A stretch of DNA of 64,000 nucleotides from an uncultured Latescibacterota bacterium (lineage in GTDB: Bacteria; Latescibacterota; UBA2968), in assembly GCA_958295785.1 (NCBI GenBank), contig OY282377.1, positions 3,006,385 to 3,070,384 of the forward strand, in the 5' to 3' direction. Made by a program: the position numbers and the translations under genes. Shown here in pieces: positions 43,540 to 51,350 of this stretch; positions within the stretch are counted from its first letter, which is position 1; every line of letters begins with the position of its first letter. Under the pieces are notes generated by a model. That model was not told the DNA's origin and did no database searches. It was given only the letters and a program-made list of their open reading frames with translations.

Positions 43540-44358
43540 TTAAACATGGGGGCATTCAAAATTTAGGCCATCCATGATCACCGCGATCTGATCGTGCGGT
43601 TTGAAATAATCGGTCGCCGTATAATGCGCGCCCATGTCGCCCATCAATCGCCGGCGGCGGGGTGTCATGCGCGCCAAAACCACATCCGGACACGTCTCGT
43701 AATCATAGGGACGGCACCACATCTGCCCGTACCGAAACGTGATGCTGCGCCGCACCACATCCGAGTGATTGGGCGCGACTGCGTGCCACATCGCGTTTGG
43801 AAAAATCGCGCAATCGCCGGCTTCGGCGATCAGTTGAATCGCGCCCGGCGGCGTTTCATTGCGCTGCAACTTGGGCATGGGGCGGCGATGGCTGCCGGGC
43901 ACCAGGCAGAAATTGGCGCAATTTTCACGGGGAATGTCGGTCAGGAAGAACTGAATTTTGAAATTCAGCGGCAAACTGTCCGGCGCGACCCGAATTTGCG
44001 CCAATGAACGCCCGGCATCGGTGTGCCAGCCGAGCAAATTATCGGCCTTGTCACTTGGATAGCGCACGTAAATCTGCGATCCCATAATCTGGAGATAGGG
44101 CCCCATCAGATCGAGGATGATGCCGAACAAATTGGGATGGTCCATCAACCCATCGATCTCGCCCGTTCGGAAAAGGGTTTGAATGATCGTATAAACCCCC
44201 TTTTCGCGCACATCGGGATTTTCCGCTTCGTACCGCGCGATCACCTCATTGGCCGCGTGGAGATAGCCCGCGGCTTCGCCTTTGGGAATCACATTCTTCA
44301 GATGCAAATAGCCCTGCTCATGCCATTGCTGTCGCATTGTTTTGGTCAATCGGTTCAT
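43540..44358 (-). CDS. phytanoyl-CoA dioxygenase family (PhyH-like) protein
   Basis: 272 residues. A non-heme Fe(II)/2-oxoglutarate oxygenase: GYLHLKNVIPKGEAAGYLHA at the N-terminus, LLGWHTDAGRSLAQI (His-x-Asp of the facial triad), NFCLVPGSHRRPMPKL (second His), IFPNAMWHAVAPNHSDVVRR and RYGQMWCRPYDY. Such proteins hydroxylate or halogenate diverse small molecules. GAGGAGG lies upstream, inside the frame of the truncated VapC-like gene, whose TGA overlaps this ATG. Confidence 0.9.
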   Translation of the reverse strand: MNRLTKTMRQQWHEQGYLHLKNVIPKGEAAGYLHAANEVIARYEAENPDVREKGVYTIIQTLFRTGEIDGLMDHPNLFGIILDLMGPYLQIMGSQIYVRYPSDKADNLLGWHTDAGRSLAQIRVAPDSLPLNFKIQFFLTDIPRENCANFCLVPGSHRRPMPKLQRNETPPGAIQLIAEAGDCAIFPNAMWHAVAPNHSDVVRRSITFRYGQMWCRPYDYETCPDVVLARMTPRRRRLMGDMGAHYTATDYFKPHDQIAVIMDGLNFECPHV

Positions 44359-44606
44359 CGATCCTCCTCTGTCGTTGGATTTAATGCTCCCATGAATAAC
44401 ACATCAAAGACGCGCTCAGTAGCCTCGGCGAGGCCCCGCCTTCGCCTTCCATAAGGCAAAAGCGTGATGCCGGTCAGAATTTCTGCCTCGGTGATGGTTG
44501 TCACAAACAGACTGTTTGCTGGCTGTGCGTCGAGCCAAGCCAGAACCATTTGTTCCGGGCTATCCCTCATGAGTTCCGATATGACGTTGGTATCGAGAAT
44601 GATCAT
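44355..44606 (-). pseudogene. VapC-like PIN-domain toxin, truncated C-terminus
   Basis: 83 residues: MIILDTNVISELMRDSPEQM, VLAWLDAQPANSLFVTTITE and AEILTGITLLPYGRRRRGLA match FitB/VapC toxins, in which they are the first part of about 138 residues. The second half, with the other PIN acidic residues, is missing: the frame ends NPTTEEDR and its TGA overlaps the ATG of the PhyH-like gene. It is therefore probably inactive. Confidence 0.8.
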
Positions 44607-44616
44607 TGTCAGCGTC

Positions 44617-44861
44617 TCAATCGAAGCGCGGTGGTTCGCGCATCGATTCTCGGGGAGGGATATCGAGGGTCACGCCGCCAAAGGGTTTGAAGAGTGCGTG
44701 GATCGCCGTGCCAAGGGCTTCCACTGGGGCCACCTCTTGGTCAAGTGCGGCGTGCAAGATGTTTCGCGCTTCTTCCTCCATTGAACAGCGTGCTCTGCGG
44801 CTCGAATGCACAGCCGTTGCTTCAGCCGTTCGTCGAGTTTGTGAATCGTAATGCTGGGCAT
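44617..44861 (-). pseudogene. VapB/FitA-like antitoxin broken by a one-base frameshift
   Basis: From the ATG at 44861 (GGAGG upstream) the frame reads PSITIHKLDERLKQRLCIRA and AEHA, a ribbon-helix-helix N-terminus of FitA type. The continuation SMEEEARNILHAALDQ lies in another frame. The break is near 44780-44787 (GCTGTTCA where nine bases are expected). Together with the truncated VapC-like gene 10 bases away it forms a dead module. Confidence 0.82.
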
Positions 44862-44991
44862 AATGGCACCTCCATGACCTCTCATGGTGAAAATGAATAC
44901 GGAAAAAAATCGCGGTGCGCGGTTCATCACCGCATGTAGGGATATGCCTGTCGCATCTCGCCGCTGGTGGTCGCGCTTTTGGTCGAGTGTG

Positions 44992-45321
44992 TCATGGCCG
45001 TGCCTCAATTCGGACGATTTCACCGCGTTTCAGAACATCTAGACTTTTCAGCAGATCGGGAACCAGCGGCCTCAAGTCATCGATGCCATTCGTTTTTGCG
45101 GCGAGAACCACTACCGCGACATCGGCTTCCGTGATGTGCTGTTGGTATGGGATGTTTTGGTCGGTAGTAATGATAACGTCAAACTCGTTTCGGGCCAGCG
45201 TCAAAAGTTCGCCATTGCGTTTGCCATTCCATCCCATATATCTGGCAGTCGCGACTTCATGTTCGCCCATCAGAAGAGGTCGCAGATCCCAGGTAACTGA
45301 TTCATCGAGCAGTAACCGCAT
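44992..45321 (-). CDS. DUF5615-family PIN-like toxin
   Basis: 109 residues: RLLLDESVTWDLRPLLMGEH and EVATARYMGWNGKRNGELLT, then VIITTDQNIPYQQHI, are the DUF5615 landmarks (the acidic residues of a PIN-like nuclease). Members are encoded with DUF433 proteins. The ATG overlaps the end of the DUF433 gene by 20 bases, as expected for a translationally coupled toxin-antitoxin pair in which the antitoxin comes first. The target RNA is unknown. Confidence 0.9.
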   Translation of the reverse strand: MRLLLDESVTWDLRPLLMGEHEVATARYMGWNGKRNGELLTLARNEFDVIITTDQNIPYQQHITEADVAVVVLAAKTNGIDDLRPLVPDLLKSLDVLKRGEIVRIEARP

Positions 45322-45967
45322 GGATCTCTTTCTTCAAGGCTTTCTGAGCCATTTTAAGGATCGCCACCAACTGTTCCGGACTCGCGGATGGAAATTCGAA
45401 ATAAAAATCCTTCAGGCTATATGCGGCGGCCAAGCAGTCAAACAGATTTTTAACCGGCAACCGGGTGCCCATAAATACCGGCGTTCCACCCATAATTTTG
45501 GGGTCGCTGTGAAAAACGCTGTTCGGGGCCTTATAGGCTTTCTGCTCCAGAATATCCCTGGTCATTTCGAGCACGGCATACGTCTGCTCTCGCAACACAG
45601 TCGGAAAATCGTAATGAAAATCCTTCAGGTTATAGCCCTTGATCAAGTAGATAAACAAGTTCTTCACCGGCACGCGGGTCCCCAGAAAAACGGGCGTATC
45701 GCTCGCGATCTTCGCGTCGATGTGAATGACGCTACTCGTTTTCCGATGCACTTGTTTTTGAAGTGCGTTCAGTGCTTGATCGAGACTCACGGATGGGAAG
45801 TGATCCATGAAGAGGTGCAGGCTGTGCCCCTTTTTTCGACAGTCAAACAACTTTTGCATCGGTACATCCGTTCCCTCGAAAAAGGGGCCGGAGCACATCC
45901 CCGCATCGTCACTGCGAAAAACGCTGTCCTCAAATGCAATAGCCGCGCTTTCGCTCAGTTGTGCCAT
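45302..45967 (-). CDS. triple DUF433-domain antitoxin-like protein
   Basis: 221 residues from the ATG at 45967 (GGAG, 7 bases). Three DUF433 units lie in tandem at about residues 17-75, 80-145 and 150-215. Compare ASDTPVFLGTRVPVKNLFIY with GGTPVFMGTRLPVKNLFDCL; the first, DDAGMCSGPFFEGTDVPMQK, is more diverged. Each unit ends with a helix beginning around FPxxxxEQ. Single-unit family members are about 75 residues. It heads the pair with the DUF5615 gene. Confidence 0.87.
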   Translation of the reverse strand: MAQLSESAAIAFEDSVFRSDDAGMCSGPFFEGTDVPMQKLFDCRKKGHSLHLFMDHFPSVSLDQALNALQKQVHRKTSSVIHIDAKIASDTPVFLGTRVPVKNLFIYLIKGYNLKDFHYDFPTVLREQTYAVLEMTRDILEQKAYKAPNSVFHSDPKIMGGTPVFMGTRLPVKNLFDCLAAAYSLKDFYFEFPSASPEQLVAILKMAQKALKKEIHAVTAR

Positions 45968-46051
45968 AGCAAATCTCCTCGCGTTGTTTCCGCTATTTCG
46001 CCAATTCGTTCAACCACGGCCCTAACACATGCTTGAAGTCCAAGTCTCTCA

Positions 46052-46309
46052 ATCATCTCGTCTTGGGTTTCTTCCAACATCTCTCGTCAGACTTTTGGCA
46101 ACGCGATTCAGCCACTTTTTGTTTTGTGCGAGAGCCAACACAAAGGGCATCGGAAGGGCTAAAATCGTTGCCCAAATAATTTCAGTATTCTGTAAATTAA
46201 GTTATTTTGAGTTAGGGTATCTCGGTCTGTGGGGGTGAGCCGGACGTGTTGTTTGGGCATGCAAACGCCTCCTTGAAACAATTGAAATTCCGAATTATTT
46301 AATTTACAG
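46052..46309 (-). mobile_element. IS630-type remnant: 120-bp inverted-repeat element plus an orphan coding tail
   Basis: CTGTAAATTAA at 46190-46200 and TTAATTTACAG at 46299-46309 are inverted and mark a 120-bp element. Between them, on the minus strand, GGAGG precedes an ATG at 46260 that begins MPKQHVRLTPTDRDTL, like IS630-family transposase N-termini. After 46189 the strand encodes WATILALPMPFVLALAQNKK and WLNRVAKSLTRD to a stop at about 46052, the tail of some lost gene. No complete gene exists between 45968 and 46392. Confidence 0.5.
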
Positions 46310-46392
46310 AGTGTTGAGCCCTTTCGTTTCTTGATTGCGACAAACGAATTGCAAATCTCCGCGATTGTGCGTCTCCCAAACCCCTCACCCTG

Positions 46393-46977
46393 TCAAAAGT
46401 CCTCCGGTATTTCAAATATCACGCCGTCCTTCTTTTTTTCGTAAAAAATGATCTTTATCTCGATAGACTCCGCCAAACTTGCCATTGCGCGATATGTGTT
46501 GGGCTTGATCGAATACGCTTCTTCGCCGATAAAACCATCTATGCCTTGAGATTCTTCGTAGGGTTCTGCCAAACGGTAGTCGCAGCCTTTCATTTCCGAT
46601 AACTTTCTCAGGATCGCCTCCTGAAATCTAAGCCCGGTGAAAGTCTTGACGAGCACCAGATCTTCTACCCATGACCTAACCATATCCCGGTCAATTTTGG
46701 GGAATACCACATGGAAGTTTTCTATCATTGAGATTATTTTATCTGTGGCGTTGTCAATCGCATCGGGATATTGTTCTCGATACCACACAACCCATTCCTC
46801 GAAAGTTTGTCCCGGAAATTTTTGAATCAGATCGGTCAATTGTCCGACAACTTTTGGCCGCGTGCCCTGGGAATTTTGATTGGCGAGATTCATCAATTGC
46901 GTCGCGTACTTTGGAAATTCGGGGGCAGGCGTGCTTACGCATTCTCGTATCTCGGCATTTTTCAGTTTGATCTGCAT
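46393..46977 (-). CDS. MjaI-family type II restriction endonuclease
   Basis: 194 residues from the ATG at 46977 (GGAGG, 7 bases). The sequence PEFPKYATQLMNLANQNSQG, WVEDLVLVKTFTGLRFQEAI and SQGIDGFIGEEAYSIKPNTY match the RE_MjaI family; the last carries the D...S-x-K catalytic pattern. MjaI cuts at CTAG; this relative may share or vary the site. It is the second gene of a restriction-modification pair, 28 bases after the methylase gene. Confidence 0.85.
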   Translation of the reverse strand: MQIKLKNAEIRECVSTPAPEFPKYATQLMNLANQNSQGTRPKVVGQLTDLIQKFPGQTFEEWVVWYREQYPDAIDNATDKIISMIENFHVVFPKIDRDMVRSWVEDLVLVKTFTGLRFQEAILRKLSEMKGCDYRLAEPYEESQGIDGFIGEEAYSIKPNTYRAMASLAESIEIKIIFYEKKKDGVIFEIPEDF

Positions 46978-47005
46978 AGCTAATCCTCCTTCGCAGAATA
47001 CGGTA

Positions 47006-48121
47006 TCACCGCGCATTCAACAGATCGAGTTGCGGCGGTGTTTTGAGGTTTTCTGTCTCGGGATCCGCCATGTCTTGAGGGGTTTCTGAATACACCACTT
47101 CAAAGCTGCCGTCCTCCTTTTCGCGTACATCCTCCAAACCGTTGAACAAAATGTGCTGTTCTTGGCGCGTCACGACGGGATAGCCATAATGCTCGTTGGT
47201 ATATTTCAACGGCCCTGATGTTTGAATCCGATTTTCGACAAATGCGACATGTCTGTTCAATCTGTCGCGCAAATAATGGTTTGAAAAATCGACAATGCGG
47301 CGGGCGAGCGGGCGAATCGCGTGTTGAAAGCTGCGGTCGATTTCAATGCCGATGCTGTTGCGCGCAGAGGCCATCGCAGCCGCCATCGCGGTGCCCGTGC
47401 CCAAAAACGGATCGAGGATCACATCGCTTTTCACCGAGTACATGTTGATCAGGCGATAGGCCAATTCATAAGGAAATGCCGCACTCCGCAAGCGCGATAC
47501 CCCATCGGAAAGTTTCTGACAGGTGCCTTGAATATCCAGCCAAATATCCGAATACCAGATATTTCTCTCTTCCCAAAACAACGCGCTTTCGCGTCTGTTC
47601 TGTTTTTCGGCTTCGGTCTTAAATTCCCTTTTGGGCCCTTTTCGCGCAATCAGAATATACTCGTGCTCTAGCGTCACATAAGCGCCGGCGGGCAGCATGC
47701 CCGATCCCATAAATTTATTGGGGGCATTGGTCTGTTTTCGCCAGAGGATATCGGGCAGTGCTGAGAACCCGATATCTAAAAGGGCGTTCAAAATGCGCGC
47801 GTGGTTGGGATACAGACAAAAATCACCGCCGATTTTCCGCGTTGCATCGCCGATATTGATGCAGGCAAACCGACCGGGCTTTAAGACCCTGAACACCTCG
47901 TCCCATACGGAATCGAGAATCGCGTGCATCCATTCGTAAGCCCGCATCCCATCGCCGGCCTGCAATGCCTCTTGGATCGCCCAATTTTGGTTGCCAAATA
48001 CCCGATCCCACATGGAGATCATGGGATAGGGCGGCGAGGTGATCGCCAAATCGACGCTTTCCGAAGGGATGTCCTGCAAGTTACTGGCGTCTCGATAAAA
48101 TATGGCGTGGGTCGTTTTCAT
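47006..48121 (-). CDS. site-specific DNA methyltransferase (N4-cytosine type, MjaI-like partner)
   Basis: 371 residues from the ATG at 48121 (a longer frame starts at 48190; no strong site for either). The catalytic motif IV is TSPPY at residues 28-32 and the SAM-binding motif is DPFLGTGTAMAAAMASAR near 240, so the order is motif IV first (beta class), typical of N4-cytosine methylases. DILWRKQTNAPNKFMGSGML is also typical. It modifies the site cut by the neighbouring MjaI-type enzyme. Gene order methylase then nuclease limits early self-cutting. Confidence 0.9.
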   Translation of the reverse strand: MKTTHAIFYRDASNLQDIPSESVDLAITSPPYPMISMWDRVFGNQNWAIQEALQAGDGMRAYEWMHAILDSVWDEVFRVLKPGRFACINIGDATRKIGGDFCLYPNHARILNALLDIGFSALPDILWRKQTNAPNKFMGSGMLPAGAYVTLEHEYILIARKGPKREFKTEAEKQNRRESALFWEERNIWYSDIWLDIQGTCQKLSDGVSRLRSAAFPYELAYRLINMYSVKSDVILDPFLGTGTAMAAAMASARNSIGIEIDRSFQHAIRPLARRIVDFSNHYLRDRLNRHVAFVENRIQTSGPLKYTNEHYGYPVVTRQEQHILFNGLEDVREKEDGSFEVVYSETPQDMADPETENLKTPPQLDLLNAR

Positions 48122-48255
48122 AGTCGTCAGTCGTCCGGTCGCCCAATTAGAAAGGCGCGAGACGTAAAACAAAAAATCACCCGATCTCACATCCCAAGCA
48201 GTCAGGAATCACAATGAGTCAGGGCAAATTATTATCCGTTGATTTGCTTTTCGCT

Positions 48256-48937
48256 TCAATGCGTTTCTCCAATGCGTTTGGTGATAAGCCTCTTTAGTTC
48301 TACAAAATCATCAGGGACGCATTCGGCGTTTCTGAGAAGATCCTTTGCGACCTCATAGATTTTCTCGCGTCCCTGTAGTACCGTCCCATCTGTTGATCTG
48401 ACTTGAAAACATCCGGAATTAATCACCTGAGCAAGTATCCTTTTGCCTCGCACCCTATCCAGCCAATCACTCGAGCCAAAGGCGAGTCGATCTCGGCCAT
48501 TTGTCATTGTCTCAAGACATTCTCCAAAGCGGCGTTCCACCTCTTTAGCAGAAACCGCATTCTCAACATGGGTGCGATATTGATCAAATTCGTTAGCCAG
48601 TTTCAATTTTTTCAAAGCGATTTCTTTGGAAGAAAAGTCATCGGGATTTGAAAATGTTTGAATCCAATTCCTCTTTAGGTCTTCTCGGATAGAAATAATG
48701 ACGTGGTTTGCAGCATCGAGAAACAACCGCTCGTTGGCAAATTGTAGAATTTGTCGCGCCAGATCGTCCTGTTCGGCTTGGCAAAACTGCGACTGAACGA
48801 GAAAGTTTGGTTCCAAAAAGTAGTTTTCGATCTCTCGGCGTCTCCAGACGAGTAGGTTATATGTATCGGGGTTTGGAAAATTGTGCCAGCAACGGTTTAC
48901 AAACTCAATGTCGTGGTGATCGCGGTCAATCAAAAAA
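48256..48937 (-). pseudogene. 3' part of a TOPRIM/DUF4435-like effector gene, split by insertion sequences
   Basis: The frame carries FLIDRDHHDIEFVNRCWH (TOPRIM D-x-D), then YNLLVWRRREIENYFLEPNF, a DUF4435-like helix region, and about 220 residues to the stop. The first part of the gene lies at 51137-51339, on the far side of a 2.2-kb nested insertion. Rejoining across the TATAG target site leaves a one-base deficit (six T where seven are needed), so the break is not only the insertion. Confidence 0.75.
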
Positions 48938-48942
48938 TATAG
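48938..48942. repeat. 5-bp target-site duplication, outer left (TATAG)
   Basis: TATAG occurs at 48938-48942 and again at 51132-51136, on each side of the composite insertion. The same 5-bp rule holds for the inner insertion (CCTTT at 50005-50009 and 51102-51106). Confidence 0.85.
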
Positions 48943-50009
48943 TAGGACTTACGCAATCCCCATTGGAATATGAGGTGCTTTGAGTTGTTGTCTCAAGAAG
49001 TCAGCCAGCCCTCGGTATTTGACTTGATAAATGGTTTGTCCTGTTTGATAGGCCACCTGCGCGAGTCGAATCCAAACGAACATCGCACACCCAATATGAT
49101 TTCGTACCATGCGTGCCAACCGACATTGACACTTTTCAAGCCCGGTCACCTGTTTGACTTCGCGGTGAAATTGCTCAATTTTCCATCTTTGGTGACACAC
49201 CTGTTGTACCCCTGAAGAATCGTTTTGAGCATGGTCGTTGGTCACGACATACGCCGTGCATCTGGCAGCAGACGCCACCCGGAATCATTTCACTTTGTGG
49301 TCTTTGGGGAACCCTCTGATTTTAATTGGCTTGCCTTGTTTGCGCTCCGCTTGAGTCCAAGTTAAGCTATCTACGCGCTGGTAGGGGGTTGTGCCTGCCG
49401 AATCGTCCACGCGCCGGTTCGTCTTGAGGGGACAAGAATAGGTTTTTTGCATCTGCTCTATGTGTAGCATGACTGTTTTGGTCGCATACCCACTGTCCAT
49501 CAAGACCCCGGTAAAAGGAAGGCCCTTCTGATAGACCAACGCAGAGAGCATGTCCTTGAGAGGATCCCATTTGGTTTTGCCATCGCCTTGCGGGTCATAA
49601 ATCCGATAGTCAATCAGCCAGAACCGATCCTCTTGCGGATTGACATAGACACATGTGACCACCCCAATGCCATTGATGACGCCTTGGGCGTTGCCGCTAT
49701 ATTGACGACGCACTCACGCGATCTTGCGTGCGTGTCGCTTGTCTAAAACCGTGTCATCAAAGATCACATAGCCTTCAGGCGTCAGCGCGATGTGGTCTTT
49801 GACGTGTTCCCACACCAAGCGGGGGGGGATACGATCACCGGCGAGATAGCGGTTGATCATATCATGACTGAACCCTTCGCTATGGTCGGCGAAAGGGGTC
49901 AGGGTATCGTTGAGGGGACGGCTAAGCAGATACTGACAGGAATCCAAACGCGTCGGGTGGCGCATTGACACCTCCTCAAAGTGATAAATTTTACGGAATT
50001 GCACCCTTT
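48943..50009 (-). mobile_element. IS701-like insertion sequence copy A (interrupted by copy B)
   Basis: 1067 bases of a 1092-bp element; the last 25 bases are at 51107-51131. The ends are TAGGACTTACGCA inverted. The transposase frame (minus strand, 49714-50004, 49285-49713, 48949-49278) is broken by the same internal TGA as copy B and by an extra nonsense codon near 49285 (TGA where copy B has TTA), so it is dead. DDE landmarks remain: VIFDDTVLDKRHARK, FTGVLMDSGYATKTVM and RWKIEQFHREVKQVTG. Confidence 0.9.
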
Positions 50010-51101
50010 TAGGACTTACGCAATCACCATTGGAATATCAGGTGCTTTGAGTTGTTGTCTCAAGAAGTCAGCCACCCCCCGGTATTTGACTTGATAAATG
50101 GTTTGTCCTGTTTGATAGGCCACTTGCTCAAGTCGAATCCAAACTAACATCGCACACCCAATATGATTTCGTACAATGCGTGCCAATCGACATTGACACT
50201 TTTCAAGCCCGGTCACCTGTTTGACTTCGCGGTGAAATGGCTCAATTTTCCATCTTTGGTGACACACCTGTTGTACCACTGAAGAATCGTTTTGAGCATG
50301 GTCGTTGGTCACGACATACGCCGTGCGTCTGGCAGAAGACGCCACCCGGAATAATTTCACTTTGTGGTCTTTGGGGAACCCTCTGATTTTAATTGACTTG
50401 CCTTGTTTGCGTTGCGCTTGAGTCCAAGTTAAGCTATCTACGCGCTGGTAGGGGGTTGTGCCTGCCGAATCGTCCACGCGCCGGTTTGTCTTGAGGGGAC
50501 AATAATAGGTTTTTTGCATCTGCTCTATGTGTAGCATGACCGTTTTGGTCGCATACCAACTGTCCATCAAGACCCCGGTAAAAGGAAGGTCCTTCTGATA
50601 GACCAACCCAGAGAGCATGTCCTTGAGATGATCCAATTTGGTTTTGCCATCGCCTTGCGGATCATAAATCCGATAGTCAATCAGCCAGAACCGATCCTGT
50701 TGCGGATTGACATAGACACATGTGACCACCCCAATGCCATTGATGACGCCTTGGGCGTTGCCGCTATATTGACGACGCACTCACGCGATCTTGCGCGCGT
50801 GTCGCTTGTCTAAAACCGTGTCATCAAAGATCACATAGCCTTTAGGCGTCAGCGCGATGTGGTCTTTGACGTGTTCCCACACCAAGCGGGGTGGGATACG
50901 CTCACCGGCGAGATAGCGGTTGATCATATCATGACTGAACCCTTCGCTATGGTCGGCGAAATGGGTCAGGGTATCGTTGAGGGGACTGCTAAGCAGATAC
51001 TGACAGTAATCCAAACGCGTCGGTTGGCGCATTGACACCTCCTCAAAGTGATAAATTTTACGGAATTGCACCCTTTTTTAACTTAGCATGCGTAAGTCCT
51101 A
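50010..51101 (-). mobile_element. IS701-like insertion sequence copy B, nested in copy A
   Basis: 1092 bases with ends TAGGACTTACGC inverted to GCGTAAGTCCTA. Its target-site duplication CCTTT lies inside copy A (50005-50009 and 51102-51106), which proves that B entered A. It is near-identical to A, so the burst is recent. Confidence 0.93.
50016..51032 (-). CDS. IS701-like DDE transposase of copy B, with one in-frame TGA
   Basis: 339 codons, one of which is TGA, read from the ATG at 51032 (GAGGAGG, 5 bases), or from 51071. The first segment ends KRHARKIA-TGA at 50781; the rest begins VRRQYSGNAQGVINGIGVV, directly in frame. DDE residues lie in YVIFDDTVLDKRH, TGVLMDSWYATKTVML and HQRWKIEPFHREVKQVTG. 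The TGA is shared with copy A, so it predates the nested insertion. The next codon GTG would allow restart, giving a 254-residue product. Confidence 0.87.
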
Positions 51102-51106
51102 CCTTT

Positions 51107-51131
51107 TTTAACTCAGCATGCGTAAGTCCTA
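51107..51131 (-). mobile_element. terminal 25 bases of insertion sequence copy A
   Basis: It reads TTTAACTCAGCATGCGTAAG followed by TCCTA, matching the end of copy B at 51077-51101 with one C/T difference. It is separated from the rest of copy A by copy B. Confidence 0.9.
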
Positions 51132-51136
51132 TATAG

Positions 51137-51339
51137 GTTGGATGATGAGGGTGCAAAGCCTCCGCAACGCTTTTCACTGAAAATGCAGGCCCAAGGGGCT
51201 CTATTCGAAGGTGAGGGTCAAAAAGTTCACTGAGAACTTTGGGATCCAAAGCATTTTCGTCTTTCCCTTCAACAAAGAGAACATGTCCAGCCTGAAAGCG
51301 GACGCTTTCAGGGCGAATCCCCGTTCTAACGCCGAGCAT
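51137..51339 (-). pseudogene. 5' part of the TOPRIM/DUF4435-like effector gene
   Basis: ATG at 51339, 7 bases after AGGAGG that overlaps the end of the ATPase gene (stop TAG in TAGGAGG). It encodes MLGVRTGIRPESVRFQAGHV and LFVEGKDENALDPKVLSELF (TOPRIM Glu in F-V-E-G-K), PLGPAFSVKSVAEAL and HPHHPTY before the insertion. With 48256-48937 it forms a protein of about 290 residues. Confidence 0.8.
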
Positions 51340-51350
51340 TTGCCAGCCTC

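Noticed and set aside
45955-46080. 41-codon minus ORF overlapping the start of the triple DUF433 gene
   Set aside because: Protein-like composition but only a weak ribosome-binding site and no family; not enough to call.
50016-51101. TGA as a reassigned sense codon in this genome
   Set aside because: Other genes in the window end properly at TGA, so the shared transposase TGA is a local feature.
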